64,000 nt of DNA from NCBI GenBank assembly GCA_947456245.1, contig CANGPS010000003.1:78760-142759 (forward strand), written 5' to 3'. This document shows positions 27,289 through 36,541 of the stretch, one piece after another. The notes under the pieces are model-generated. The model did not search any database, had not been told where the DNA came from, and was given only the letters and a program-made list of their open reading frames with translations. Position 1 is the first letter of the stretch, and each line of letters starts with the position of its first letter. Origin of the DNA: Acidimicrobiaceae bacterium. GTDB taxonomy: Bacteria > Actinomycetota > Acidimicrobiia > Acidimicrobiales > RAAP-2. The translations under genes and the position numbers were made by a program.

Positions 27289-28503
27289 CTACTGGATGTG
27301 GAGCCCCGAGATCGCACGGGCGATGATCAGCTGCTGGATCTCGCTGGTTCCCTCGAAGATCGTGAAGATCTTCGAGTCTCGGTGCCAGCGCTCGACCGGG
27401 TACTCGCGCACGTAGCCGTAGCCACCGAGGATCTGGATGGCCTCCTCGGTCACCTTGACGGCGGTCTCGGAGGCGAACCACTTCGACATCGAGCCCTCGC
27501 CGTTCTCGAACGGCACGCCGGCCGACGCCATCCACGCCGCACGCCACACGAGGAGGCGGGAGGCGTCGATCTGGGTCTTCATGTTGGCGAGCTTGAAGGC
27601 GATGGCCTGGTTCTCGATGATGGCCCGACCGAACTGCTTGCGCTCCTTGGCGTACTCGAGGGCGTACTCGTAGGCCGCACGGGCGATGCCGAGCGCCTGG
27701 GCGCCGACCGACGGCCGGGTGGCCTCGAAGGTCTTCATGGCCGCCTGGCCACCGGACTTCTTGCCCTCGCGCGCCCGGGCGAGCTTCTCGTCGAGCTTCT
27801 CCTTGCCGCCGAGCAGCATGCTGCCGGGGATCCGGCAGTCGTCGAGCACGACCTCGGCGGTGTGGCTGGCACGGATGCCCATCTTCTGGAACTTCTGGCC
27901 CATCGAGATGCCCTTGGTGCCCTCGGGGACGATGAAGCTGGCCTGGCCACGGCCACGAAGCTCCGGGTCGACCGAGGCCACGATCACGTGGGTGTTGGCG
28001 ATGCCACCGTTGGTGATCCAGGTCTTGGTGCCGTTGAGGACCCACTCGTCTGTCGCGGCGTCGTAGGTGGCCCGGGTCTTGAGCGACGAGACGTCGGAGC
28101 CGGCGTCGGGCTCGGACACGCCGAAGGCGGCGAGCTTGAGGTCGCCGGGGGTGCCGAAGCACTGCGGGATCCACTCCATGGCCTGCTCCGGTGTGCCGTT
28201 GGCCATGATGCCGGCCACGGCCAGCGTGGTGCCCATCAGGGCGAGGCAGATGCCGGCGTCGCCCCAGGCGAGCTCCTCGAGGGCGATCACCATCTTGAGG
28301 CCCTGCGGGTCGGAGAAGGCGTCGGCCATGAAGTCCATGCCGTAGAGGCCGATCTTGGCGGCCTCCTCGATCACGGGCCAAGGGGTCTCCTCGCGCTCGT
28401 CCCACTCGTGAGCGACGGGGCGCATCACGTTCTCGGCGAAGTCGTGCACCCAGGACTGCACGGTCTTCTGGTCCTCGTTGAGCTCCATCGAGAACTCAGC
28501 CAT
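27289..28503 (-). CDS. Acyl-CoA dehydrogenase
   Basis: FAD flavoprotein, 404 aa, oxidising acyl-CoA in fatty-acid or branched-chain breakdown. The FAD/substrate signatures are FGVSEPDAGSD and TWITNGG, and the catalytic glutamate lies in FTIFEGTSEIQ near the C-terminus. The N-, middle and C-domains have the usual length. ATG 28503 (MAEFSMEL) has GGAGGTGACG directly upstream; the extra 13 residues of the open frame precede it. A 30-bp palindrome upstream may be its operator. Acyl chain preference cannot be read from the sequence. Confidence 0.9.
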   Translation of the reverse strand: MAEFSMELNEDQKTVQSWVHDFAENVMRPVAHEWDEREETPWPVIEEAAKIGLYGMDFMADAFSDPQGLKMVIALEELAWGDAGICLALMGTTLAVAGIMANGTPEQAMEWIPQCFGTPGDLKLAAFGVSEPDAGSDVSSLKTRATYDAATDEWVLNGTKTWITNGGIANTHVIVASVDPELRGRGQASFIVPEGTKGISMGQKFQKMGIRASHTAEVVLDDCRIPGSMLLGGKEKLDEKLARAREGKKSGGQAAMKTFEATRPSVGAQALGIARAAYEYALEYAKERKQFGRAIIENQAIAFKLANMKTQIDASRLLVWRAAWMASAGVPFENGEGSMSKWFASETAVKVTEEAIQILGGYGYVREYPVERWHRDSKIFTIFEGTSEIQQLIIARAISGLHIQ

Positions 28504-28569
28504 CGTCACCTCCATGATCGGCCCGCGATGATTCGTGGGCACTGCGGTCGTTGCACGAGAGGTCCGACA

Positions 28570-28599
28570 ACCTCTTGTTACCGAATAGTAACAAGAGGT
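28570..28599. promoter_or_regulatory. 30-bp palindromic operator or hairpin upstream of acyl-CoA dehydrogenase
   Basis: Perfect 12-bp arms (ACCTCTTGTTAC / GTAACAAGAGGT) flank the 6-nt centre CGAATA. It is AT-rich compared with its surroundings. On the minus strand TACTAT within it could be a -10 box, so a TetR-type repressor binding here would block transcription of the dehydrogenase. It could instead be the cysS terminator, but it has no T-tract. Confidence 0.55.
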
Positions 28600-28656
28600 C
28601 GCCCGCTTCGTGCGCTTGGTGGATCCGCCCTGCGTGCGGGCCGGATCGACAGGTGC

Positions 28657-30033
28657 TCAGCGTCGCAGCGCGGTGCCGTCGGCGGTGTCCTCGACCACCC
28701 AGCCGGCGGCCTGGAGCTGGTCACGGATCTCGTCGGATCGGGCGAAGTCCCTGGCCGCCCGAGCCGCGTCGCGCTCGGCCGCCAGCGCCCGGGTGTCGGC
28801 ATCGATCTCGTCGGCCTCCCCGTCGACGCCGAGGCCCATCGCCGCCGACAGCGCCACCACCGTGGCGCCGAGGACCGCGGCCCGCTCTGCGTCGCCGGCG
28901 TCGAGCGCCGAGTTGGCGTCGCCGACGAGCTCGAAGACGAGGCCCAGGGCCTGCGGGGTCTGGAGATCGTCGTCCATCAGCGTCAGAAAGCGCTCGACCG
29001 AAGGGCCATCAAGCGCGGCATCGCCGACAAGGACCACCGGAGCCTCCGGGCTGCGCAGGCCCATCCTGCGGGCGAGGGCATCGAGTCGGGCCAGGCCTCG
29101 CTCGGCGTCACCGATGGTCTCGGCCGTCACCTCGATGGGTGCTCGGTAGTGGGATCGAAGCACGAGGAGCCGGTAGGCCCGCCCATCTGCCTTGGCCAGC
29201 AGGTCGGTCAGGGAGGTGAAGTTGCCGAGCGACTTGCTCATCTTCTCCCCCTCGACCATGACCCACCCGTTGTGGGCCCAATGGCGGGCGAAGGGGCGTC
29301 CGAGCGCCACCGCCTGGGCGCGCTCGTTCTCGTGGTGGGGGAACTTGAGGTCCAGGCCACCCCCATGGAGGTCGAAGCCCTCGCCGAGCAGGTCGAGGGA
29401 CATCACCACGCACTCGGTGTGCCAACCGGGCCGACCCTCGCCGAAGGGAGCCGGCCAGACGGGCTCGCCCGGCTTGGCGGACTTCCACAGAGCGAAGTCG
29501 AGCGGGCTGCGCTTCTCGTCGTTGCCCTCCACGCGCGCCCCCGCTCGGAGCGAGTCAAGCGGCTGTCCTGCGAGGAGGCCGTAGCCCTCGACAGCGGAGG
29601 TGTCGAGGTAGACCCCATCTGACGTTGCGTAGGCCACGCCGGCCGCGAGCAGCTCGGCGATGGTGTTCACCATGCCATCGACGAACGCCGTCGCGTGCGG
29701 GATCTCGTCCGGGCGCAGCACGTTGAGCCGGTCCATCGCCTGCCACCACTCGTCCTCGAACTCGGCAGCCACCTCGGCCTCGCTGCGGCCCTCAGCTGCC
29801 GCCTTCTCGATGATCTTGTCGTCGATGTCGGTGATGTTCGACACATAGGTGACGTCGAGTCCGCTGGCAATGAGATGACGGCGCAGGACGTCGAAGACGA
29901 GCGTGAACCGACCATGGCCGAGGTGCGGCAGGTCGTAGACCGTGGGGCCGCAGACGTACATCGAGACGCGCCCCTCGTCACGCAGCTCGAGGGGCCGGAC
30001 CTCCCCGGTGGCGGTGTCGTGCAGTCGCAGCAT
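28657..30033 (-). CDS. cysS: Cysteinyl-tRNA synthetase
   Basis: Class I aminoacyl-tRNA synthetase, 458 aa, charging tRNA-Cys. Zinc/substrate ligands are Cys28 in YVCGPTVYD, Cys in GWHTECVVMS, and the His residues in FPHHENE. The HIGH motif is HLGHGR and the KMSKS motif is GEKMSKSLGNF. Total length and the C-terminal anticodon-binding helices fit CysS better than the shorter mycothiol ligase MshC, which shares these motifs. TAGCCT ends 6 nt before ATG 30033. GGAGG abuts the ATG without spacing, so a leaderless message is likely. Divergent from valS. Confidence 0.92.
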   Translation of the reverse strand: MLRLHDTATGEVRPLELRDEGRVSMYVCGPTVYDLPHLGHGRFTLVFDVLRRHLIASGLDVTYVSNITDIDDKIIEKAAAEGRSEAEVAAEFEDEWWQAMDRLNVLRPDEIPHATAFVDGMVNTIAELLAAGVAYATSDGVYLDTSAVEGYGLLAGQPLDSLRAGARVEGNDEKRSPLDFALWKSAKPGEPVWPAPFGEGRPGWHTECVVMSLDLLGEGFDLHGGGLDLKFPHHENERAQAVALGRPFARHWAHNGWVMVEGEKMSKSLGNFTSLTDLLAKADGRAYRLLVLRSHYRAPIEVTAETIGDAERGLARLDALARRMGLRSPEAPVVLVGDAALDGPSVERFLTLMDDDLQTPQALGLVFELVGDANSALDAGDAERAAVLGATVVALSAAMGLGVDGEADEIDADTRALAAERDAARAARDFARSDEIRDQLQAAGWVVEDTADGTALRR

Positions 30034-30039
30034 CCTCCA

Positions 30040-30045
30040 AGGCTA
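30040..30045 (-). promoter_or_regulatory. -10 box (TAGCCT) of cysS
   Basis: On the minus strand TAGCCT is followed by 6 nt and the cysS ATG, so the transcript would begin at or near the start codon. Confidence 0.5.
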
Positions 30046-30092
30046 TTCCCGACCGGGACGCCGCCTCGGCGGTGGCGGTGGGGCGGGGGTTC

Positions 30093-30098
30093 TAATCT
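30093..30098 (+). promoter_or_regulatory. -10 box (TAATCT) of valS
   Basis: TAATCT ends 9 nt before valS ATG 30108. GGAG within those 9 nt could only help if transcription begins slightly upstream. Divergent from the cysS promoter 48 bp away. Confidence 0.5.
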
Positions 30099-30107
30099 GG
30101 AGCGATC

Positions 30108-32696
30108 ATGTCGACGCCCCCCGCCCCGAAGGCCCCCTCCGACCGCACGCTCCCCGAGAAGCCAGCCCTCGAGGGCCTCGAGGAGCGCTGGGCCGCCACC
30201 TGGCTCGACCAGGCCACCTACGCGTTCGACCGCACCCGTCCTCGCACCGAGGTCTTCAGCATCGACACCCCACCGCCGACGGTGTCGGGCTCGCTGCACA
30301 TCGGCCACGTCTTCAGCTACACCCACACCGACGCCATCGCCCGCTACCAGCGCATGACCGGCAAGGCCGTCTTCTACCCGATGGGCTGGGACGACAACGG
30401 CCTGCCCACCGAGCGCCGGGTGGAGAACTACTTCGGGGTCCGCTGCGACCCCTCGCTCCCCTACGACCCGGACTTCGAGCCACCGGCCGAGCCGGGCAAG
30501 GAGCGGATCTCGATCTCGAGGCCGAACTTCGTCGAGCTCTGCCTCCGCCTGACCACGCAGGACGAGGAGGTCTTCAAGGCCCTGTGGAGTGCCCTGGGCC
30601 TGAGCGTCGACTGGGGCCTCGAGTACGCCACCATCGGCGAGGTGGCCCAGCGGGCCTCCCAGCGGGCCTTCCTCCGCCAGCTCACCCGCGGCGAGGTCTA
30701 CCAGGCCGAGGCGCCGACCCTCTGGGACGTCGACTTCCGCACCGCGGTCAGCCAGGCCGAGCTCGAGGATCGCGAGCGGCCGGGCGCCTACCACCGCCTG
30801 GCCTTCCGCCGTCCCGACGGGGGGACCGTCGAGATCGAGACGACCCGGCCCGAGCTGCTCCCGGCCTGCGTGGCCCTCGTCGCCCACCCTGACGACGAGC
30901 GCTACCAGCCGCTGTTCGGGACCACCGTGACCACGCCGCTGTTCGGTGTGGAGGTCCCAGTGCTCCCGCACGAGCTTGCCGACCCTGAGAAGGGCTCGGG
31001 CATCGCCATGATCTGCACCTTCGGCGACACCACCGACGTGATCTGGTGGCGCGAGCTCTCCCTGCCCACCCGGACGCTCATCACCCGCGAGGGTCGCATG
31101 GGTCCCGCCCCCTTCGGCGACGAGGGCTGGGAGTGCGCCGATCCGGCGGCCGCCCGCCTCGCCTACGCCGAGGTCGAGGGCCAGACCGTCAAGCAGGCCC
31201 AGGCCAAGATCGTCGAGCTCCTCGTCGCCTCGGGCGACATGCTCGGCGAGGCCAGGCCCATCACCCATCCCGTCAAGTTCTTCGAGAAGGGCGACCGGCC
31301 GCTCGAGATCGTGACGTCCCGCCAGTGGTTCGTCGCCACCCAGCCGTTGCGCGCCGCCCTGCTGGCGCGCAACGAGGAGCTCTCGTGGCACCCGGACTAC
31401 ATGTCGCACCGCCTGCGCACATGGGTGGAAGGCCTGGCCTCCGACTGGAACATCTCGCGCCAGCGCTTCTTCGGCGTGCCCTTCCCGGTCTGGTACCCCG
31501 TGCTCGATGACGGCACGATCGACCACTCCTCGCCGCTCACCCCAGACGAGGGCCAGCTCCCCATCGACCCCTCCACCGACGTTCCGTCCGGCTACGACGA
31601 GTCGCAGCGCGGCGCACCCGGTGGCTTCGTCGGCGACCCCGACGTCATGGACACCTGGGCCACGAGCTCGCTCACCCCGCAGATCGCCGGCCGGTGGGAG
31701 GACGACCCTGACCTGTTCTCGAGGGTCTTCCCGATGGACCTTCGTCCGCAGGCCCACGAGATCATCCGGACCTGGCTGTTCACCACGGTCGTGCGATCCG
31801 AGCTGGAGTTCGGCTGTCTGCCCTGGGCCAACACGGCCATCTCCGGCTGGGTCCTCGACCCGGACCGCAAGAAGATGTCGAAGTCCAAGGGCAACGTCGT
31901 CACCCCGCTGCCGCTCATCGAGGCCCACGGGGCTGACGCACTGCGCTACTGGGCCGCCTCGGGCCGCCCCGGCACCGACACGGCGGTCGACGACTCACAG
32001 ATGAAGGTTGGTCGCCGCCTGGCCATCAAGATCCTCAACGCGTCGAAGTTCACGCTCGGCCGCCTCGGAGACGGCATCGTGCCGTCCGTCGACGCCGTGC
32101 AGGCCCCGATCGACGTCGACATGCTCGGCGAGCTCGCGGAGCTGATCGCCGAGGCCACGACCGCCTTCGAGGCCTACGACTACGCCCGTGCCCTCGAGCG
32201 CACGGAGGGGTTCTTCTGGCGCTTCTGCGACGACTACCTCGAGCTGGTCAAGGCCCGCGCCTACGGTGAGGCCGACGACCCGACCACCGCCTCCGCCCAG
32301 GCCGCCCTGTCGACGGCGCTCAGCGTCCTGCTGCGCCTGTTCGCCCCGTTCCTCCCCTTTGTCACCGAGGAGGTGTGGAGCTGGTGGCAGACCGGCTCGG
32401 TCCACACCGCCGCCTGGCCCACCGTCGCCGAGGTGACGCCCGACGTCGAGCGCGTCGTCGGCGTCTTCCCGACCGCCGCCGAGGTGCTGGGTGCCATCCG
32501 CAAGGAGAAGACCGCCGCCAAGCGCTCCATGCGCACGGCCGTGGTCGAGGCCGAGGTCACCGACGCACGGGCCGTCCTCGATCTCGTGAGCCTCGCGGCC
32601 AGCGACATCTGCGATGCCGGCGGGGCGACGGAGCTCGGCCTCACCGAGGGCGCCCCATCGCGACGCATCGTGCTCGAGCCGGCGACCGAGGCCTGA
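30108..32696 (+). CDS. valS: Valyl-tRNA synthetase
   Basis: Class I aminoacyl-tRNA synthetase, 862 aa, charging tRNA-Val and proofreading threonyl products. The HIGH motif is SGSLHIGHVFSYTHTD (about 64-79), the CP1 editing domain follows (TTRPELLPACVALVAHP), and KMSKS is KKMSKSKGNV. The C-terminal anticodon domain ends without the long coiled coil of the E. coli-type enzyme, matching the shorter second ValRS group. MGWDDNGLPTERRVEN is typical of ValRS. Convergent with the DUF3293 gene. Confidence 0.94.
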   Translation: MSTPPAPKAPSDRTLPEKPALEGLEERWAATWLDQATYAFDRTRPRTEVFSIDTPPPTVSGSLHIGHVFSYTHTDAIARYQRMTGKAVFYPMGWDDNGLPTERRVENYFGVRCDPSLPYDPDFEPPAEPGKERISISRPNFVELCLRLTTQDEEVFKALWSALGLSVDWGLEYATIGEVAQRASQRAFLRQLTRGEVYQAEAPTLWDVDFRTAVSQAELEDRERPGAYHRLAFRRPDGGTVEIETTRPELLPACVALVAHPDDERYQPLFGTTVTTPLFGVEVPVLPHELADPEKGSGIAMICTFGDTTDVIWWRELSLPTRTLITREGRMGPAPFGDEGWECADPAAARLAYAEVEGQTVKQAQAKIVELLVASGDMLGEARPITHPVKFFEKGDRPLEIVTSRQWFVATQPLRAALLARNEELSWHPDYMSHRLRTWVEGLASDWNISRQRFFGVPFPVWYPVLDDGTIDHSSPLTPDEGQLPIDPSTDVPSGYDESQRGAPGGFVGDPDVMDTWATSSLTPQIAGRWEDDPDLFSRVFPMDLRPQAHEIIRTWLFTTVVRSELEFGCLPWANTAISGWVLDPDRKKMSKSKGNVVTPLPLIEAHGADALRYWAASGRPGTDTAVDDSQMKVGRRLAIKILNASKFTLGRLGDGIVPSVDAVQAPIDVDMLGELAELIAEATTAFEAYDYARALERTEGFFWRFCDDYLELVKARAYGEADDPTTASAQAALSTALSVLLRLFAPFLPFVTEEVWSWWQTGSVHTAAWPTVAEVTPDVERVVGVFPTAAEVLGAIRKEKTAAKRSMRTAVVEAEVTDARAVLDLVSLAASDICDAGGATELGLTEGAPSRRIVLEPATEA

Positions 32697-32717
32697 CGAC
32701 ACCAGGATCGACGAGGC

Positions 32718-33152
32718 TCAGGCCTCGCCTCGCTCCACCGGCACCGACCGGCCCGAGTCACACCACACGATCAGGAGCTCCTCAGCCGTGGCCTCATAGA
32801 TCGCATCCTGGCCGAATCGTCGTCCGAGGCTGACCGCCTCGTGTCGGGACAGGCCCACGACCACCCACCCCTCCTCTCGCCATGAGCCGTCGGGGTTCGA
32901 GCCCGTACATCGCTCGTGGGCCACCTCGGCCTCGAGCAGCAGGCCACGCAGCGCTGCATCAGCCTCGGCATTGGTGTCGGCGTGGACCTGACTCGACGCC
33001 GGGTTCCAGGCAGTGATCACGTGGACGACCGCGTCGTGATCACGAGCGACGTGCGCCGGCGTCCTGGTGTCGACAGGGTGGTCGACCTCGAGCACGACCG
33101 TGGCCCAGACCTCCTCGAGGCCCGCCCGGCGGCTGGCCTCGTGCTCGCTCAC
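32718..33152 (-). CDS. DUF3293 family protein
   Basis: Small soluble protein, 144 aa. VITAWNPASSQVHADTNAEA (about 45-64), WREEGWVVVGL and GRRFGQDAIYEAT match the conserved blocks of DUF3293. No function is established for the family. GTG 33152 overlaps the livF stop (GTGA), so it is the last gene of the branched-chain transporter operon. Whether it has a transport role is unknown; such coupling may be incidental. Confidence 0.75.
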   Translation of the reverse strand: MSEHEASRRAGLEEVWATVVLEVDHPVDTRTPAHVARDHDAVVHVITAWNPASSQVHADTNAEADAALRGLLLEAEVAHERCTGSNPDGSWREEGWVVVGLSRHEAVSLGRRFGQDAIYEATAEELLIVWCDSGRSVPVERGEA

Positions 33153-33871
33153 CCCTCGGAGAGGTAGGCCGCGGCGGCCAGCTGGCCCATCTCGGCGGGA
33201 GACCCGGTGGCGTGGATGGCACCGTGGAGCATGATCGCGGCATCGGTCGCCACCATCAGCGCCGTCGTGACGAACTGCTCGACGAGCACCACCGTCACGC
33301 CTCGGGCTGCGATCTGACCCACAAGGTCGTAGAGCTCGGCCACGACGAGCGGGGCGAGGCCCATCGAGAGCTCGTCGAGGAGCAGGACCTTGGGATCTCC
33401 CGCCAGCGCCCGTGCGATGGCCAGCATCTGCTGCTCGCCTCCGGAGAGCGTTCCGGCCATCTGACGACGGCGCTCCTTGAGCTTCGGGAAGCGGTCATAG
33501 GCCACCTCCTCGACCACCGAGGAGGCCACGCCCTGGAAGCTCCAGATCATCAGGTTCTCGCGCACGGTCAGGTTGGGGAAGATCCCCCGGCCCTCGGGGA
33601 TGGCGCAGACGCCGAGCCGCGCCAGCGCCGCCGGCGTCGGTCGTCGCAGGGCGAGGCCCCCGATGTCGACCGTGCCGGCCGTCGGGCGCATCCGGGCGCT
33701 GATCACCTTGAGCAGGGTCGACTTCCCGGCGCCGTTGGGCCCGAGCAGGGCGAAGACGCTGCCCGCCGGGATCGACAGGTCGACACCGTGGACGACCTCG
33801 ATGCGGCCATAGGCCGCCTTGACCCCCGTCAGCTCGATGGCCGGGGCCTGGATGAGCGCTGCAGCCTTCAC
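33149..33871 (-). CDS. livF: Branched-chain amino-acid-type ABC transporter ATPase (LivF)
   Basis: Cytosolic ATPase, 240 aa, of a HAAT-type uptake transporter. Walker A GPNGAGKST, the Q-loop region CAIPEGRGIFPNLTVREN typical of LivF, signature LSGGEQQM, Walker B VLLLDELSMGL and the H-loop position VLVEQF are present. In LivF the switch His is often replaced, as here. It overlaps livG by 4 nt and DUF3293 by 4 nt. It pairs with LivG on the fused permease. Confidence 0.9.
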   Translation of the reverse strand: MKAAALIQAPAIELTGVKAAYGRIEVVHGVDLSIPAGSVFALLGPNGAGKSTLLKVISARMRPTAGTVDIGGLALRRPTPAALARLGVCAIPEGRGIFPNLTVRENLMIWSFQGVASSVVEEVAYDRFPKLKERRRQMAGTLSGGEQQMLAIARALAGDPKVLLLDELSMGLAPLVVAELYDLVGQIAARGVTVVLVEQFVTTALMVATDAAIMLHGAIHATGSPAEMGQLAAAAYLSEG

Positions 33872-34614
33872 GATGCCTCCGGGTCGTTCGCCGCTCCGAG
33901 GTAGGCCGCCTGCACGCCCGGATCCTGCCGGATGGCGTCTGGGCTGCCGGTGGCGATCACCTGGCCGAAGTCGAGCACGATGATGCGGTCGCAGATGTCG
34001 AGCACGAGGGGCATGTCGTGCTCGACGATCAGCACGGCGCGACCCTCATCGGCCAGCTCGCGCAGCAGGCCGCCGAGCAGCTGCGACTCATGATCGTCGA
34101 GGCCGCTGCACGGCTCGTCGAGCAGGATCAGCTTCGGGTCGATGGCCAGCGCCCGAGCCAGCTCGACCAGGCGGGCCTCGCCGGTCGGGAGGGTCGAGAC
34201 CTGCCGGTCGGCATCCGCCTGGACGCCGACCCGGTGGAGCAGGCCCTGGGCGGTGAGGTCGCCTCCCTTGTCGCGCCGGGCGTCGAGGCCGGCCTGGACG
34301 TTCTCTCGGGCCGACAGCGACCCGAAGAGCTCGAGGCGCTGGAAGGTGCGGGCGAGCCCGAGGCGCGCCCGACGGTGGGGACCGAGCTTGGTCACGTCAC
34401 GGCCGACCAGCTGGACCTCGCCCTTGTCGGGCCGCTGCAGACCGCTGATCACGTTGAAGAGCGTCGTCTTGCCGGCTCCGTTCGGACCGATCAGGCCGGT
34501 CACCTCGCCGGGCCGCACGTCGAGGGAGACCTGCGTGAGCGCCGCCACGCCGCCGAAGGTCACCGAGACGCCGCGGACCTCGAGGAACGGTGAGGTCATC
34601 GAGTCACTGGACAT
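33868..34614 (-). CDS. livG: Branched-chain amino-acid-type ABC transporter ATPase (LivG)
   Basis: Second ATPase of the transporter, 248 aa. Walker A GPNGAGKTT, LARTFQRLELF (Q-loop, typical of LivG), a degenerate signature LPTGEARLVELARAL in place of LSGGQ, as LivG often has, Walker B LILLDEPCSGL, and the H-loop IVEHDMPLV. ATG 34614 lies inside the 3' end of the permease gene (11-nt overlap), implying coupled translation; ATG 34599 is an alternative. Confidence 0.9.
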   Translation of the reverse strand: MSSDSMTSPFLEVRGVSVTFGGVAALTQVSLDVRPGEVTGLIGPNGAGKTTLFNVISGLQRPDKGEVQLVGRDVTKLGPHRRARLGLARTFQRLELFGSLSARENVQAGLDARRDKGGDLTAQGLLHRVGVQADADRQVSTLPTGEARLVELARALAIDPKLILLDEPCSGLDDHESQLLGGLLRELADEGRAVLIVEHDMPLVLDICDRIIVLDFGQVIATGSPDAIRQDPGVQAAYLGAANDPEAS

Positions 34615-36517
34615 CGGCCAGCTCCTCGGTGCGTCGACTCGGGCCGGCGATGCCCGGGATGCGGACGTGCTCGGTCAACCAGGGGATCCCGAGGATGCCG
34701 TCGGGCACGTTCGCCATGAGGGCGATGCCGACGCCGGCCAGGATGCCTGCCAGACCGATGCCCCACCATGGGAGCTGCGAGGAGGCGTAGGGCAGGAGCA
34801 CCATGGCGAGGCCTCCGAGCACGGCGCCAGACACGGTCCGGATGCCGAAGATCGTGACGAACAGCACCAGCTCGAGGCCCACGAAGAGCTGGACGTTGAG
34901 CGCTGAGAGCGCCAGGGGCTGACCGGCATAGAGCATGCCGCCGATGCCAGCCAGCGAGGCTGAGGCGGCGAACACGATCATCTTCGACACCGTGGGGCTC
35001 ATGCCGAGGGTGGCGAAGGCGGCCGGCGAGTCGTTGAGGGCCACCAGACGACGGCCCCAGGTGCTGCGACGGACGGCGAGGACACCGATGCCGGCCAGGG
35101 CCAGCACCACCGCACAGAAGACCATGTACGCCTTGTCCCCCGTCAGCGAGATGCCCGGGACGGAGAGGCGGCCCACCGGGATCGCCCCGCCCTCGGCGAT
35201 GAAGGTGGTGTTGGAGAAGAAGCCGTAGAAGGCGGCCTGGGCGAAGGCCAGGGTGGCCAGGGCAAGGTAGAGGCCCTGGAGTCGCAGTGCGGGCAACGAG
35301 ATGACGGCACCCACGATGCCGCAGACCACCACGCCGATGATCAGGCCCCACCACGAGGCCCCGCCGTCGGCCACCTTCGACATGGTGAACGCGCCGATGC
35401 CCATGAAGGTCAGCTGGCAGAGCGAGACCTGGCCGGCGTAGCCGGTCAGGAGGACCAGGGAGAGCCCGACGATGCCGAGGGCGAGGCCCTGGGTCAGGTT
35501 GGCCAGCAGCGTCCCGCCGAGCAGCATCGCCACCACCCAGGCGGCCAGCACGAAGGCGACCCCGCCACGGATCGACTGGTTGAGCGTCGGCACCCGAGGC
35601 GGCCGAGCCACCGCTAGGCGGCCGACGGCCCGCAGCCGAGCCGACGGGATGAGCATCAGAGCGATGAACAGGAAGATCACCGGCGTGAGCAGGCCGATCT
35701 GGCTGACCAGGGCGGCAGGGATGTGCCCGGGCAGGTAGCCGATGCAGTACGCCTCGATGAGGCCGAGGAGCATGCCGCCGGCGAAGGTGAAGGGGAGGTT
35801 CTTGAGCCGACCGACGATGGCCGCGGCGTAGCCGTTGACGACCAGCAGGGTCAGCAGGTTGATGTCGAGGCCCTGGAGCTGGAGCTCGGGACCGATCAGG
35901 ACGCCAGCCAGGGCGGCGAGGAAGAAGCCGAGGACCCATCCCGAGCGGGCGACCCGACGCGGCGAGACGCCCGACATGGCCAGGAGGTCCGGATCGTCGA
36001 CGACCGCCCGCATGGCGATGCCGGAGCGGAACTGGCGCAGGTAGATCCGCAGCCCGGCCGCCATCACGATGGCCACGATCACGCAGATGATCTGGTGATA
36101 GGTGATGGTGACATCACCGATGGTGACGTTCGAGTTGGCGAAGAACTCAGGGAGCGTCCTGCTCTCGGGCTGCCAGATGGTCTGGGCCACGCCGACGAGG
36201 ATCAGCAGGAGGCCGAGGGACACCATGAGGCTCCGCACCACGGTCGCCCCGTAGATCCGCTTCATGTAGCTCTCCTCGACGAAGAGCGCCAGGAGCGGTG
36301 CCTCGACGAAGAGGACCAGGAACAGCGCCAGCCAGGTGGGCCACATCCACGACTGCGTCATCTGCCAGTAGCTGAAGGCGGCGAACATGGCCACCGCCCC
36401 ATGGGCGAAGTTGAAGACACCGGTGGTGGTGTACGTCACCACCAGGCCGGTGGCCGTGATGGCATAGATCGACCCTGAGACGATCCCGATGATCGTGAAG
36501 GTCAAGAAGGTGGTCAT
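34604..36517 (-). CDS. Fused LivH-LivM permease of branched-chain-type ABC transporter
   Basis: One 637-aa polypeptide joins both permease subunits. Residues about 1-300 are LivH-like (VVTYTTTGVFNFAHGAVAMF; later GVSPRRVARSGWVLGFFLAALAG, given here as landmarks). About 320-610 are LivM-like (LLTGYAGQVSLCQLTFMGIGAF; FGIRTVSGAVLGG). Around 17-19 hydrophobic segments are visible, with a linker near residue 300 (RPPRVPTLN). Normally LivH and LivM are separate proteins that form a heterodimer. ATG 36517 has AGGAGATCG upstream. The two ATPase genes follow by overlap and the binding protein gene lies 74 nt upstream. Confidence 0.88.
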   Translation of the reverse strand: MTTFLTFTIIGIVSGSIYAITATGLVVTYTTTGVFNFAHGAVAMFAAFSYWQMTQSWMWPTWLALFLVLFVEAPLLALFVEESYMKRIYGATVVRSLMVSLGLLLILVGVAQTIWQPESRTLPEFFANSNVTIGDVTITYHQIICVIVAIVMAAGLRIYLRQFRSGIAMRAVVDDPDLLAMSGVSPRRVARSGWVLGFFLAALAGVLIGPELQLQGLDINLLTLLVVNGYAAAIVGRLKNLPFTFAGGMLLGLIEAYCIGYLPGHIPAALVSQIGLLTPVIFLFIALMLIPSARLRAVGRLAVARPPRVPTLNQSIRGGVAFVLAAWVVAMLLGGTLLANLTQGLALGIVGLSLVLLTGYAGQVSLCQLTFMGIGAFTMSKVADGGASWWGLIIGVVVCGIVGAVISLPALRLQGLYLALATLAFAQAAFYGFFSNTTFIAEGGAIPVGRLSVPGISLTGDKAYMVFCAVVLALAGIGVLAVRRSTWGRRLVALNDSPAAFATLGMSPTVSKMIVFAASASLAGIGGMLYAGQPLALSALNVQLFVGLELVLFVTIFGIRTVSGAVLGGLAMVLLPYASSQLPWWGIGLAGILAGVGIALMANVPDGILGIPWLTEHVRIPGIAGPSRRTEELADVQ

Positions 36518-36541
36518 CGATCTCCTGCTCGATCACCCCGG

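Noticed and set aside
28657..30033. Mycothiol ligase MshC instead of CysS
   Set aside because: The C-terminal anticodon-binding domain and total length fit cysteinyl-tRNA synthetase; MshC is shorter.
35723..36478. Plus-strand 251-aa frame inside the permease gene
   Set aside because: It is the antisense of the LivHM fusion; Gly/His/Asp-rich with no motif.
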